DNA of 10,007 bases from Bordetella parapertussis (lineage in GTDB: Bacteria; Pseudomonadota; Gammaproteobacteria; Burkholderiales; Burkholderiaceae_D), in NCBI GenBank assembly GCA_945867725.1, contig CAMBJI010000049.1, positions 1 to 10,007 on the forward strand. Direction: 5' to 3'. The position numbers and the translations under genes are program-made. A model generated the notes under the pieces. The model was given only the letters and a program-made list of their open reading frames with translations, did not search any database and was not told the origin of the DNA. Position 1 is the first letter of the stretch. Every line of letters starts with the position of its first letter. Shown one piece after another: positions 1-6,777 of this stretch.

Positions 1-2
1 AA

Positions 3-1352
3 TTCGTTGCACAGGCACCCGCTCGAGCGGGCTTGCGTCCGGTGGTGATTGGTTTCGGACCTTGCGGATTGTTTGCTGCGCTCATTCTTGCGCAATCAGG
101 ATTCAGGCCCATCATCATTGAGCGCGGTAAGCCAGTGCGTGAGCGGACCAAAGATACGTTTGGTCTGTGGCGCAAGCGCGAACTGCATCCGGAATCTAAC
201 GTTCAATTTGGCGAAGGGGGTGCCGGCACTTTCTCTGACGGCAAGTTATGGACCCAGGTCAGTGATCCGCGCCACTACGGTCGCAAGGTACTTGAGGAAT
301 TCGTCAAGGCAGATGCGCCTTCCGAAATTCTTTATGTCAGCAAGCCCCATATCGGTACTTTCCGTTTGGTCAAAATGATCGAACAGATGCGCGCCAGTAT
401 TATTGCGTTGGGTGGTGAATTCCGTTTCGAGCAAAAGGCCGATGGCTTGGAGATCGTTGACGGCAAAGTGCGCGGGCTGCATTTGTCAACGGGCGAGCAA
501 ATAGAGGCAGATCATGTCGTGCTCGCCATCGGTCATAGCGCGCGTGACACGTTCCAGATGGTGCATGAGGCGGGCGTTTATGTAGAAGCCAAGCCTTTCT
601 CCATCGGCTTTCGAATCGAACACCCGCAATCGCTGATTGATCGGGCGCGTTTTGGCGTAAACGCCGGTAATCCTATTCTTGGCGCCGCGGACTACAAGCT
701 GGTTCATCATGCGAGTAACGGACGCTCGGTCTACAGTTTTTGCATGTGTCCCGGCGGTACTGTGATTGCTGCAGCATCTGAGCCGGGTCGGGTGGTCACC
801 AATGGGATGAGTCAATATTCGCGCAATGAGCGCAATGCGAATGCCGGCATCGTCGTGGGAATCACTCCGGCGGATTATCCGGGCGGACCGCTGGCGGGGA
901 TTGATTTTCAGAGGGCGATCGAGTCGCGTGCTTTCGAGATAGGGGGCGCAGATTACGATGCGCCTGGCCAGCTGGTAGGTGATTTCATTGCCGCGCGTCC
1001 GTCAACGACATGGGGTTCCGTGAAGCCTTCTTACCAACCCGGTGTCAAATTGGGCAGCCTCGATCCGGTATTGCCAGCGTATGCGATTGAAGCCATTCGT
1101 GAAGCCTTGCCGGCTTTTGACAAACAGATTCGTGGCTTCGCCATGCCTGATGCGGTACTTACCGGTGTCGAGACACGTACCTCATCGCCAGTGCGTATAC
1201 GTCGTGATGAGAATTTTCAGAGCATCAATACCGTTGGCCTCTATCCTGCGGGTGAAGGCGCAGGCTATGCCGGCGGGATCATGTCAGCCGCGATCGATGG
1301 CATTCGTGTGGCCGAAGCCGTCGCGCTATCGATTTGCGCGCGCCACAAATGA
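3..1352 (+). CDS. FAD-dependent dehydrogenase, COG2509 type (5' end outside window)
   Basis: Flavoprotein oxidoreductase of the COG2509 'uncharacterised FAD-dependent dehydrogenase' type; the substrate is unknown. The reading frame is open to the left edge, and residues APARAGL precede the RPVVIGFGPCGLFAA dinucleotide-binding segment (GFGPCG, a GxGxxG Rossmann loop for the FAD ADP moiety). An acidic IIIERG follows at the end of the second strand. Family members usually carry roughly 100 more N-terminal residues, so the TTG at 33 is not the true start and the gene is cut by the window. Family-typical blocks are NVQFGEGGAGTFSDGKLWT near nt 200-250 and the C-terminal flavin-binding block GLYPAGEGAGYAGGIMSAA near nt 1230-1290. 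About 449 residues are visible and no frameshift is seen. The stop at 1350-1352 is followed at once by a hairpin. The fold assignment is firm; the physiological role is not known. Confidence 0.9.
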   Translation, partial: FVAQAPARAGLRPVVIGFGPCGLFAALILAQSGFRPIIIERGKPVRERTKDTFGLWRKRELHPESNVQFGEGGAGTFSDGKLWTQVSDPRHYGRKVLEEFVKADAPSEILYVSKPHIGTFRLVKMIEQMRASIIALGGEFRFEQKADGLEIVDGKVRGLHLSTGEQIEADHVVLAIGHSARDTFQMVHEAGVYVEAKPFSIGFRIEHPQSLIDRARFGVNAGNPILGAADYKLVHHASNGRSVYSFCMCPGGTVIAAASEPGRVVTNGMSQYSRNERNANAGIVVGITPADYPGGPLAGIDFQRAIESRAFEIGGADYDAPGQLVGDFIAARPSTTWGSVKPSYQPGVKLGSLDPVLPAYAIEAIREALPAFDKQIRGFAMPDAVLTGVETRTSSPVRIRRDENFQSINTVGLYPAGEGAGYAGGIMSAAIDGIRVAEAVALSICARHK

Positions 1353-1377
1353 CATGGGCCGCTTGACGCGGCTCATG
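1353..1377. terminator. Hairpin between convergent dehydrogenase and phasin genes
   Basis: CATGGGCCGC (1353-1362) pairs with GCGGCTCATG (1368-1377) across a 5-nt loop. The stem is 10 bp with one G-U wobble when read as plus-strand RNA. It begins at the base after the dehydrogenase stop codon and lies 29 bp from the phasin stop. Neither strand has a clear U-tract directly after the stem, so it is either a weak bidirectional terminator or an mRNA 3'-end stabilising structure. Confidence 0.45.
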
Positions 1378-1378
1378 C

Positions 1379-1407
1379 AGATCTCGTAACGACGACTACG
1401 ATCTTTT
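1379..1407 (+). terminator. Second, bulged hairpin with short T-run
   Basis: AGAT (1379-1382) and CGTA (1385-1388) can pair with TACG (1397-1400) and ATCT (1401-1404), leaving a 2-nt bulge (CT) and an 8-nt loop. TTTT follows at 1404-1407. It is a plausible intrinsic terminator for rightward transcription from the dehydrogenase gene and overlaps the phasin stop codon at 1406-1408. The stem is short and AT-containing, so support is modest. Confidence 0.35.
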
Positions 1408-1969
1408 ACTGCTTCTTCGACCGGGCAGGCTTTTCACCGGCTGGGACGAAATGTTTGCTTGCTTCGTTCATGCTGTCTTCCATCGTCTCTGCTGCCTGCT
1501 TGCCAACTTTAACGATTTGCTCGTAAGTGGCGTTTGCATTCGCAACGCTGGCTTTGAGCATGGAGACGGCGTTTTCGGTGCCGGCGGGTGCTGCTTTCGA
1601 CAAATCGTCGATCAGCTTGTTGACGTGGCGTGAAGTTTCGCTGATGCGAGCTTCGGTGACTTTGGTGAATTCAGCTTGTGCGCGCGTTGCAATGCCGGCG
1701 ACATGGCGACCGTAGGCGAGTACTTTCTCGGCGTTCGGCTGTGCTTGTGATGATGTCATGGTGAGTATTTCCTGCGGGTCTTTTGCCGAAAGAATTTGTT
1801 GCGCGGCAGCGGAGCTGTGCTCCAGCGAAGCCTTGACGGTAGCGATATTCAGTTCCACCAGCTCAGCCATGCTGTGCAGAGTCTTGTTCGCGAAATCATT
1901 CATTGCAGCAATTTGTGCATCGATGGATGCTTTGGTGGCATTGGAAAACTGGTCAGCGGTAGAAAACAT
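1406..1969 (-). CDS. Phasin family protein (PHA granule-associated)
   Basis: A 187-residue phasin, the amphipathic helical protein that coats polyhydroxyalkanoate granules in the cytoplasm and limits their size and coalescence. Visible features are a start of the form MFSTADQFSNATKASIDAQ, long Ala/Ser/Gln-rich heptad-like helices without signal peptide or membrane segment, the LAYGRHVAGIATRAQAEFTKV block typical of the family, and a basic tail (GEKPARSKKQ). Length fits the family's usual 180-190 residues. The ATG at 1969-1967 is chosen because AGGAG lies about 8 nt upstream and the protein start matches other betaproteobacterial phasins; an in-frame extension upstream would run through the promoter. 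It is a single gene, convergent with the dehydrogenase and divergent from the acyl-CoA ligase. No PHA synthase or PhaR gene is nearby. Phasins are usually abundant, which agrees with the strong promoter. Confidence 0.93.
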   Translation of the reverse strand: MFSTADQFSNATKASIDAQIAAMNDFANKTLHSMAELVELNIATVKASLEHSSAAAQQILSAKDPQEILTMTSSQAQPNAEKVLAYGRHVAGIATRAQAEFTKVTEARISETSRHVNKLIDDLSKAAPAGTENAVSMLKASVANANATYEQIVKVGKQAAETMEDSMNEASKHFVPAGEKPARSKKQ

Positions 1970-2037
1970 GGTGTTTCTCCTGGTTATCTGGGTGAATTTT
2001 GGTCGGCGGACACGCTTTGTGCGCCGCAACAAACCGA

Positions 2038-2065
2038 ATTCTACGGCCTTCCGATCGGCTGTCAA
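2038..2065 (-). promoter_or_regulatory. Sigma70-type promoter of the phasin gene
   Basis: Read on the minus strand, a perfect -35 TTGACA (2065-2060) is followed after 16 nt by TAGAAT (2043-2038), five of six matches to the -10 consensus. The expected transcription start is near 2031, giving a leader of about 60 nt with AGGAG before the phasin ATG. The spacer contains the 8-bp palindrome CCGATCGG (2051-2058), a position where a bound repressor would block RNA polymerase. That function is inferred. Confidence 0.7.
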
Positions 2066-2188
2066 GTATTTTTTGTGCGGCACAGCAGAAAAAGTTCCGA
2101 TCAGCACCGGAAGTTACCATTTAAAAACTATTGCTAGCAAAAAATACCAAGGTTTACCCCGTTTCCCGAGAATTGACGGGCGGCCTTC

Positions 2189-2194
2189 TATAAT
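2189..2194 (+). promoter_or_regulatory. Perfect -10 element (TATAAT) ahead of the acyl-CoA ligase
   Basis: TATAAT matches the consensus exactly and lies 29 bp before the ligase ATG, predicting a start near 2201 and a short leader of about 23 nt. No good -35 lies at 16-18 bp: the bases there read CCCGAG/CCGAGA. A TTGACG is present at 2173-2178 but only 10 bp away, too close for normal sigma70 spacing, and there is no TG extended -10. The promoter may therefore depend on an activator. Confidence 0.45.
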
Positions 2195-2223
2195 TGGTGA
2201 CCCGTCTACGAGTGCGACCCAGA

Positions 2224-3876
2224 ATGAATACCGCTCACTATGCTCATTGGCCCGCAGGATTGCCCTATGAGCTCAACCCGCCAGAGACCAGCGTTTACGT
2301 GAATCTCGAGATTTCCGCTCGTCGATATCCGAACAAAGCAGCGCTGATTTTTTATGGTCGGGAAATCAACTACCGTCAGCTGCAAGATGAAGTCGATGCG
2401 CTGGCGGGTTATCTGCAGCAAGTGTGCGGCATTGGGAAAGGCGACCGGGTGCTTCTGCATATGCAGAATTGCCCGCAGTTCGTTATCGGTTTTTACGCCA
2501 TCATGCGTGCAGATGCTGTGGTGGTACCGGTGAATCCCATGCTGCTGACGGATGAGTTACGTCACACCGCCGAAGACAGTGGCGCACGAGTCGCGCTGTC
2601 TGCGCAGGAATTGCTTCCTCAGCTGCAGCCCCTGAGAGCAGAGGGTTTGATCGAACATGCGATCGTTGCGCGTTATGCCGATTACATCGGCGACAGCGAT
2701 GACCCCATGCCCGACTGGGTACGTAATGGCCCTCTGTCTGCGACCGATTCGATGTTCACTGCATGGGGTTCGGCCATCGCCGCAGCAAAGCAGCCAGCAG
2801 CCCATCAGGCCGGGCCCAGTGATCTGGCGTGCATGCCCTACACCTCAGGCACAACCGGGCGGCCTAAAGGCTGTATGCACACACACAGCAACATGATGTT
2901 CCCGGTAGTGAGCGCTGCGTTATGGTCAGGGGCTTCGCCGGACAATAAGGTCCTGGCGTGCCTGCCTATGTTTCATGTGACTGGCATGCAAATCAGCATG
3001 AACGCAGCCATCTATATGAGCGCCACCCTGATCATCATGCCGCGCTGGGACCGTGATCTTGCCGGCCGCTGGATTACGCGTTATCGGATCACCAGCTGGA
3101 CGAGTATTCCGACGATGATGATCGACTTCCTTTCCAACCCGAAGCTTGGAGACTATGACATCAGCAGCTTGAAACGCGTGTCGGGTGGTGGCGCGGCGAT
3201 GCCCGCCGCCATTGCGCAAAAATTGCTCGACCTCACCGGCCTTCGCTATATGGAGGGCTATGGTTTATCCGAAACGATCGCCACCACGCACTCCAATCCT
3301 ATCCAGAATCTCAAGCAGCAATGTCTGGGCATACCGATATTTTCTGTTGATTCCCGCGTGATTGATCCGCATACCCACGCCACGCTACCGCCCAATGAGG
3401 TGGGTGAAATTATCATGCACGGGCCGCAGATTTTTCGGGGCTACTGGGGTGATGAAGAAAAAACGCGTGATGCTTTTGTTCAGATCGATGGCAAATCTTT
3501 TTTCCGTTCGGGTGATCTGGGTTATGTGGATAACGAAGGCTTTTTCTTTTTTACGGATCGTCTCAAACGCATGATCAATGCCAGTGGTTACAAAGTCTGG
3601 CCCGCTGAGGTGGAAGCCATTATGTACCGTCATCCCGATATTCGCGAATGCTGCATCATTGCCGCAAAAGATAATTATCGTGGCGAGACCGTTAAGGCCG
3701 TCGTAGTTCTAAAAGATGGTGCCCATCTCGATGCAGAAGCGCTTATCCAGTGGTCGCGCGAACAGATGGCGGCGTACAAGGTACCGCGTCTCGTCGCATT
3801 TGTTGATGCATTGCCGAAGTCCGCAACGGGTAAAGTCATGTGGCGCCAATTACAGGAAGCAGAGCAGCACAAATGA
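2224..3876 (+). CDS. Acyl-CoA synthetase / long-chain fatty acid-CoA ligase-like (AMP-forming)
   Basis: A 550-residue member of the ANL adenylating superfamily. It should activate a carboxylic acid with ATP to an acyl-adenylate and pass it to CoA. The core motifs are intact: P-loop-like YTSGTTGRPKG (residues 206-216), GYGLSET (345-351), the ribose-binding Asp in RSGD (D431), the hinge region DRLKRMINASGYKVWPAEVE, and the catalytic lysine of PKSATGK (K537). Length is normal and no signal or membrane segment is seen. ATG 2224 is chosen because it fits the family N terminus and lies just after a TATAAT; in-frame GTG 2212 and TTG 2194 are less likely, the latter overlapping the -10. The Shine-Dalgarno is weak (GAG). 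The stop overlaps the next gene's start in ATGA. The substrate cannot be read from the sequence; medium/long-chain fatty acids are the default guess and aryl acids are possible. Confidence 0.92.
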   Translation: MNTAHYAHWPAGLPYELNPPETSVYVNLEISARRYPNKAALIFYGREINYRQLQDEVDALAGYLQQVCGIGKGDRVLLHMQNCPQFVIGFYAIMRADAVVVPVNPMLLTDELRHTAEDSGARVALSAQELLPQLQPLRAEGLIEHAIVARYADYIGDSDDPMPDWVRNGPLSATDSMFTAWGSAIAAAKQPAAHQAGPSDLACMPYTSGTTGRPKGCMHTHSNMMFPVVSAALWSGASPDNKVLACLPMFHVTGMQISMNAAIYMSATLIIMPRWDRDLAGRWITRYRITSWTSIPTMMIDFLSNPKLGDYDISSLKRVSGGGAAMPAAIAQKLLDLTGLRYMEGYGLSETIATTHSNPIQNLKQQCLGIPIFSVDSRVIDPHTHATLPPNEVGEIIMHGPQIFRGYWGDEEKTRDAFVQIDGKSFFRSGDLGYVDNEGFFFFTDRLKRMINASGYKVWPAEVEAIMYRHPDIRECCIIAAKDNYRGETVKAVVVLKDGAHLDAEALIQWSREQMAAYKVPRLVAFVDALPKSATGKVMWRQLQEAEQHK

Positions 3877-5462
3877 GTATCGTGTTGTGCACGCTGAATG
3901 CGCGCTATTCCCATACCTCGCTCGGACTGCGCTATCTACTCGCGAATATGGGCGAATTGCAGCCGCAAACACAGATACAGGAATTTGTGATTGGCGTACG
4001 CGCCGCCGATGTCGTGGAAAAGCTGCTTGCGCTCCGGCCGTGTCTGATCGGTTTTGGTGTCTATATCTGGAATGTCGAAGAGCTCACGCACATCGTGGCA
4101 TTGTTGAAGCGCGTCGCACCGGAGATCACCATCGTGCTAGGCGGTCCGGAAGTCTCGCATGAGACAAATGACCAGCGCATTATTGAATTGGCAGATTACG
4201 TGGTGACGGGTTGGGGGGATACCACCTTTCCCCGCTTGTGCTCGGAAATTCTGAATGGTCCAAAGCCCCTGATGAAAATTCATTCGGGCGAACAAGCCGC
4301 CATGGATCAGATCGCTTTTCCCTACGCGTATTACAGTGCTGAAGACATCGCACAGCGTACCGTGTACGTTGAAGCTTCACGAGGTTGTCCGTTCAAATGC
4401 GAGTTTTGTTTGTCTGCGCTCGACAAGACGGCGTGGCCATTTCCGCTGGATGATTTGTTGCGCGAGCTCGATGCACTGTATGCGCGAGGCGCCAGAGTTT
4501 TTAAATTTGTTGATCGTACTTTTAACCTGAATATCAACAACAGCCTGCGTGTTTTGCAATTCTTCCTTGATAAGCTCCACGCCTATCCAGATGATCCTGT
4601 TTTTGCACATTTTGAGTTAGTGCCGGATCATTTGCCGGATGCACTGAAAGACAGCATACGAAGATTTCCACCAGGCGCCTTGCAATTCGAAATCGGCATA
4701 CAGAGTTTCAACCCAGAGGTGCAGGCCCGTATCAGTCGCAAGCAAAACAATGAAAAGGCGATGGCTAATTTACGCTGGCTGCGCGAGGACACGCACGCCC
4801 ATTTGCATGTTGATCTGATTGCGGGTTTGCCGGGTGAGGATATCGACAGCTTTGCACGCGGCTTTGATCAGCTGGTCGCTTTGCAGCCGCATGAAATTCA
4901 GTTTGGCATACTCAAACGCTTGCGTGGCACGCCCATCATCCGGCATTCGCAAGCCTATAGGATGGTGTTCGACCCGGCGCCGCCGTATCAGATTCTTGCA
5001 ACCAATTGTATTGATTTCAATACGATGCAACGACTGGTGCGATTCGCGCGTTATTGGGATCTGGTGGCGAACTCGGGTCGTTTTTCTGAACGCTTGCCTG
5101 ACATTTTAGGCGACGCACCCTTCGCCGGATTTCTTGCACTGTCAGACTGGTTGTATGCGAACACTGATGCGACGCATCGTATTTCGCCGGAGAGACTGGG
5201 CCGCTTGTTGGATGCTTGGCTGAAAATACAGTCAGCAGACGGTTATGAAGATAAGGAAGATCTGACGCAAGAGACAACGGGCGAAGACAATGTTCCGTCC
5301 GTCAGTGAGAAAAACAAGATGTCAGCGACACGTCGACAACAGCGTCATCAGGCGGCATTGCCTTCGGCGGTTGCACGCCAGGCGTCGATCAGCGATCGTG
5401 CGTCATCACTCAGCGAGGATAAAGGACGCGTGCGTGCACGTTCGAAAATCATCAGCGCATAG
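3873..5462 (+). CDS. B12-binding-domain radical SAM protein (DUF4080 type)
   Basis: A 529-residue radical SAM enzyme. The cluster motif CPFKCEFC (C172, C176, C179) binds the [4Fe-4S] cluster that cleaves S-adenosylmethionine. Residues about 1-130 form a B12-binding-like Rossmann domain that keeps a GG turn (VLGGPEVS, about 88-95) but shows NARYSHTSLG where classical B12 proteins have DxHxxG, so cobalamin binding is uncertain. The SPASM-free barrel continues with FEIGIQSFN and VDLIAGLPGE, and a DUF4080-like C-terminal domain follows to about residue 450. ATG 3873 is chosen because it overlaps the ligase stop (ATGA) and matches the family start SIVLCTLNARY. The pair is an operon by translational coupling. 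From about residue 452 the tail is polar and low in family resemblance, and its last 38 codons are antisense to the DUF3717 gene. The reaction and substrate are unknown. Confidence 0.9.
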   Translation: MSIVLCTLNARYSHTSLGLRYLLANMGELQPQTQIQEFVIGVRAADVVEKLLALRPCLIGFGVYIWNVEELTHIVALLKRVAPEITIVLGGPEVSHETNDQRIIELADYVVTGWGDTTFPRLCSEILNGPKPLMKIHSGEQAAMDQIAFPYAYYSAEDIAQRTVYVEASRGCPFKCEFCLSALDKTAWPFPLDDLLRELDALYARGARVFKFVDRTFNLNINNSLRVLQFFLDKLHAYPDDPVFAHFELVPDHLPDALKDSIRRFPPGALQFEIGIQSFNPEVQARISRKQNNEKAMANLRWLREDTHAHLHVDLIAGLPGEDIDSFARGFDQLVALQPHEIQFGILKRLRGTPIIRHSQAYRMVFDPAPPYQILATNCIDFNTMQRLVRFARYWDLVANSGRFSERLPDILGDAPFAGFLALSDWLYANTDATHRISPERLGRLLDAWLKIQSADGYEDKEDLTQETTGEDNVPSVSEKNKMSATRRQQRHQAALPSAVARQASISDRASSLSEDKGRVRARSKIISA

Positions 5463-5575
5463 ACGTCCGCGAGTGCATTCACTTCGAGCGAAAGTGCGCG
5501 CTCCTCGCCTGAAGAGGGGCGCATTCTTCGCCAGTAGTTGATGGCGGATTCTAATTCGTTCAGTGTCAAGTCCAT
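5348..5575 (-). CDS. DUF3717-type small protein
   Basis: A 75-residue cytoplasmic protein without signal or membrane segment. The pattern LTLNELESAINYWRRMRPSS, then LSLEVNALADVYALMIFERA, and a final LIDAWR resembles the DUF3717 family common in Burkholderiales; its function is unknown. The ATG at 5575-5573 is chosen because the family begins M-x-LT-x-x-ELE at this point; an upstream in-frame GTG at 5605 would add ten unrelated residues. No convincing Shine-Dalgarno is seen. It lies 63 bp downstream of the methionine synthase gene on the same strand, with a GC-rich hairpin between them, so it could be read through from it or have its own promoter. Its 3' end (5348-5462) is antisense to the end of the radical SAM gene. 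The conserved-looking protein pattern makes this strand the better supported one in the overlap. Confidence 0.8.
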   Translation of the reverse strand: MDLTLNELESAINYWRRMRPSSGEERALSLEVNALADVYALMIFERARTRPLSSLSDDARSLIDAWRATAEGNAA

Positions 5576-5604
5576 CGCACTATTGTACCGTTGATCACTC
5601 CGCA

Positions 5605-5637
5605 CCAGTCCCGGCGGCCAACGCCGCCTGGAACTGG
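5605..5637 (-). terminator. GC-rich hairpin after the methionine synthase gene
   Basis: On the plus strand GGCGGC (5613-5618) and GCCGCC (5623-5628) form a 6-bp stem around CAAC, extended across an internal loop by CCAGT (5605-5609) with ACTGG (5633-5637). It begins 1 nt after the synthase stop codon. No U-run follows on the minus strand, so it may be a Rho-assisted or attenuating structure, or a 3'-end stabiliser, ahead of the DUF3717 gene. Confidence 0.45.
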
Positions 5638-5638
5638 A

Positions 5639-6670
5639 TCAGTCAAGTCCCAATTCCTTGCTCAACAAATCCGCACCAGCTGCCAGTGCACGCAGCTTGG
5701 CGGTTGCCACGTCCCGTGGCATGGTGACCAGACCGCAATTGGTACAGCCTTGTATGTGTTCTACATCAGCGTACTGCAACGCGCGTCGCAACACATTCGC
5801 AACGGCTTCGGGTGTCTCAACCTGATGAGTGCCGACGTCGATAGCGCCCACCAGCACGTCTTTACCTCTAAGCATCTCAATGAATTCCATGGGCACACGC
5901 GAGTTTTGACATTCCAGACTCACCTGATCAATCTGGCTCTTTGCCAGTAGCGGGAAGACATGTTCATACTGCCGCCACTCTTCACCCAAGCCCTGTTTCC
6001 ATTTGATATTCGCTTCAATGCCATAGCCGTAGCAAATATGCACTGCTGATTTGCATGACAAGTCTTGCGCGGCGCGTTCCAGTGTTTTAACGCCCCAGTC
6101 ACGCACTTCATCAAAAAATACATTAAATGCTGGCTCATCAAACTGCACCACATCAACGCCTACAGCCGCGAGTTCTTTTGCTTCTTCATTTAGAATCTCG
6201 GCAAACGCCCAGGCCAGCTTTTCACGGCTCTTGTAGTAATTGTCGTACAGCGTGTCGATCATTGTCATCGGCCCAGGCAGCGTAAATTTGATAGGCCCCT
6301 GTGTGAGCGCGCGCAAGCGCTTGGCATCTTCCACGAAGACGGAGCGGGTGCGAGTGACTTTATCGACAACGACGGGTACTTCAGCGTCATAACGGTTTCG
6401 GATCCGCACGGTTTTGCGATTGACGAAATCCACCCCACCCAAATGATCGATGAAGGTCGTCACGAAATGCTGACGTGTCTGCTCCCCATCACCAATCACC
6501 GTAATGCCCGAGCGTAGCTGATCATCCACGGCCAGTCGCATGGCATCGGTCTTTGCCTGTGCCAGTGCTTCACCCTGCAATTGCCAGGGGGCCCAGAGTT
6601 TTTCGGGCTCAGCCAGCCAGGCTGGTTTGGGCAGGCTGCCGGAAATAGCGGTTTTTATGCGCTTTGACAT
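5639..6670 (-). CDS. MetE-core / MesD-like methionine synthase
   Basis: A 343-residue protein matching only the catalytic C-terminal half of cobalamin-independent methionine synthase (MetE is about 750 residues), so it is a 'core-MetE' enzyme expected to methylate homocysteine in the cytoplasm. The zinc/homocysteine ligands are all visible: H211 and C213 in HICYGYG, E253 in SLECQNS, and C312 in CTNCGL. FDEPAF (177-182) gives the conserved DEP active-site loop. The text GSLPKPAWL, DGEQTRQHFVTTFIDHL and YDNYYKSREKLAW resembles, from memory, the MesD family of folate-independent methionine synthases, whose members need the partner MesX (DUF1852). No MesX gene is in the window. ATG 6670 has AGGAG about 5-6 nt upstream. 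A 107-bp gap separates it from the aminotransferase; I found no convincing promoter, terminator or riboswitch in it. Whether the methyl donor is methyl-folate or something else cannot be read here. Confidence 0.9.
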   Translation of the reverse strand: MSKRIKTAISGSLPKPAWLAEPEKLWAPWQLQGEALAQAKTDAMRLAVDDQLRSGITVIGDGEQTRQHFVTTFIDHLGGVDFVNRKTVRIRNRYDAEVPVVVDKVTRTRSVFVEDAKRLRALTQGPIKFTLPGPMTMIDTLYDNYYKSREKLAWAFAEILNEEAKELAAVGVDVVQFDEPAFNVFFDEVRDWGVKTLERAAQDLSCKSAVHICYGYGIEANIKWKQGLGEEWRQYEHVFPLLAKSQIDQVSLECQNSRVPMEFIEMLRGKDVLVGAIDVGTHQVETPEAVANVLRRALQYADVEHIQGCTNCGLVTMPRDVATAKLRALAAGADLLSKELGLD

Positions 6671-6777
6671 GAGGTCTCCTGAAATCGCGTCTTGTTATGT
6701 ATGGGGCTGCAATGAGCCAACTATTATGCCGCAGTCGCAGATGAGAAAAATGTCTGGCTTGATACTGGTGGCCGTAC

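Noticed and set aside
33..35. TTG at 33 as start of the FAD dehydrogenase
   Set aside because: The frame is open to the left edge and the Rossmann loop would begin almost at residue 5, whereas the family has a substantial N-terminal segment; the gene is truncated by the window.
1758..2270. Long plus-strand reading frame (170 codons) opposite the phasin gene
   Set aside because: It is antisense to the phasin, crosses both divergent promoters, has Cys/Ser-rich content with no domain pattern, and shares the bases of a well-supported gene.
6671..6777. Riboswitch or clear promoter ahead of the methionine synthase
   Set aside because: I looked for paired conserved blocks and for -35/-10 pairs and found only weak partial matches (e.g. 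CATAAT without a spaced -35).
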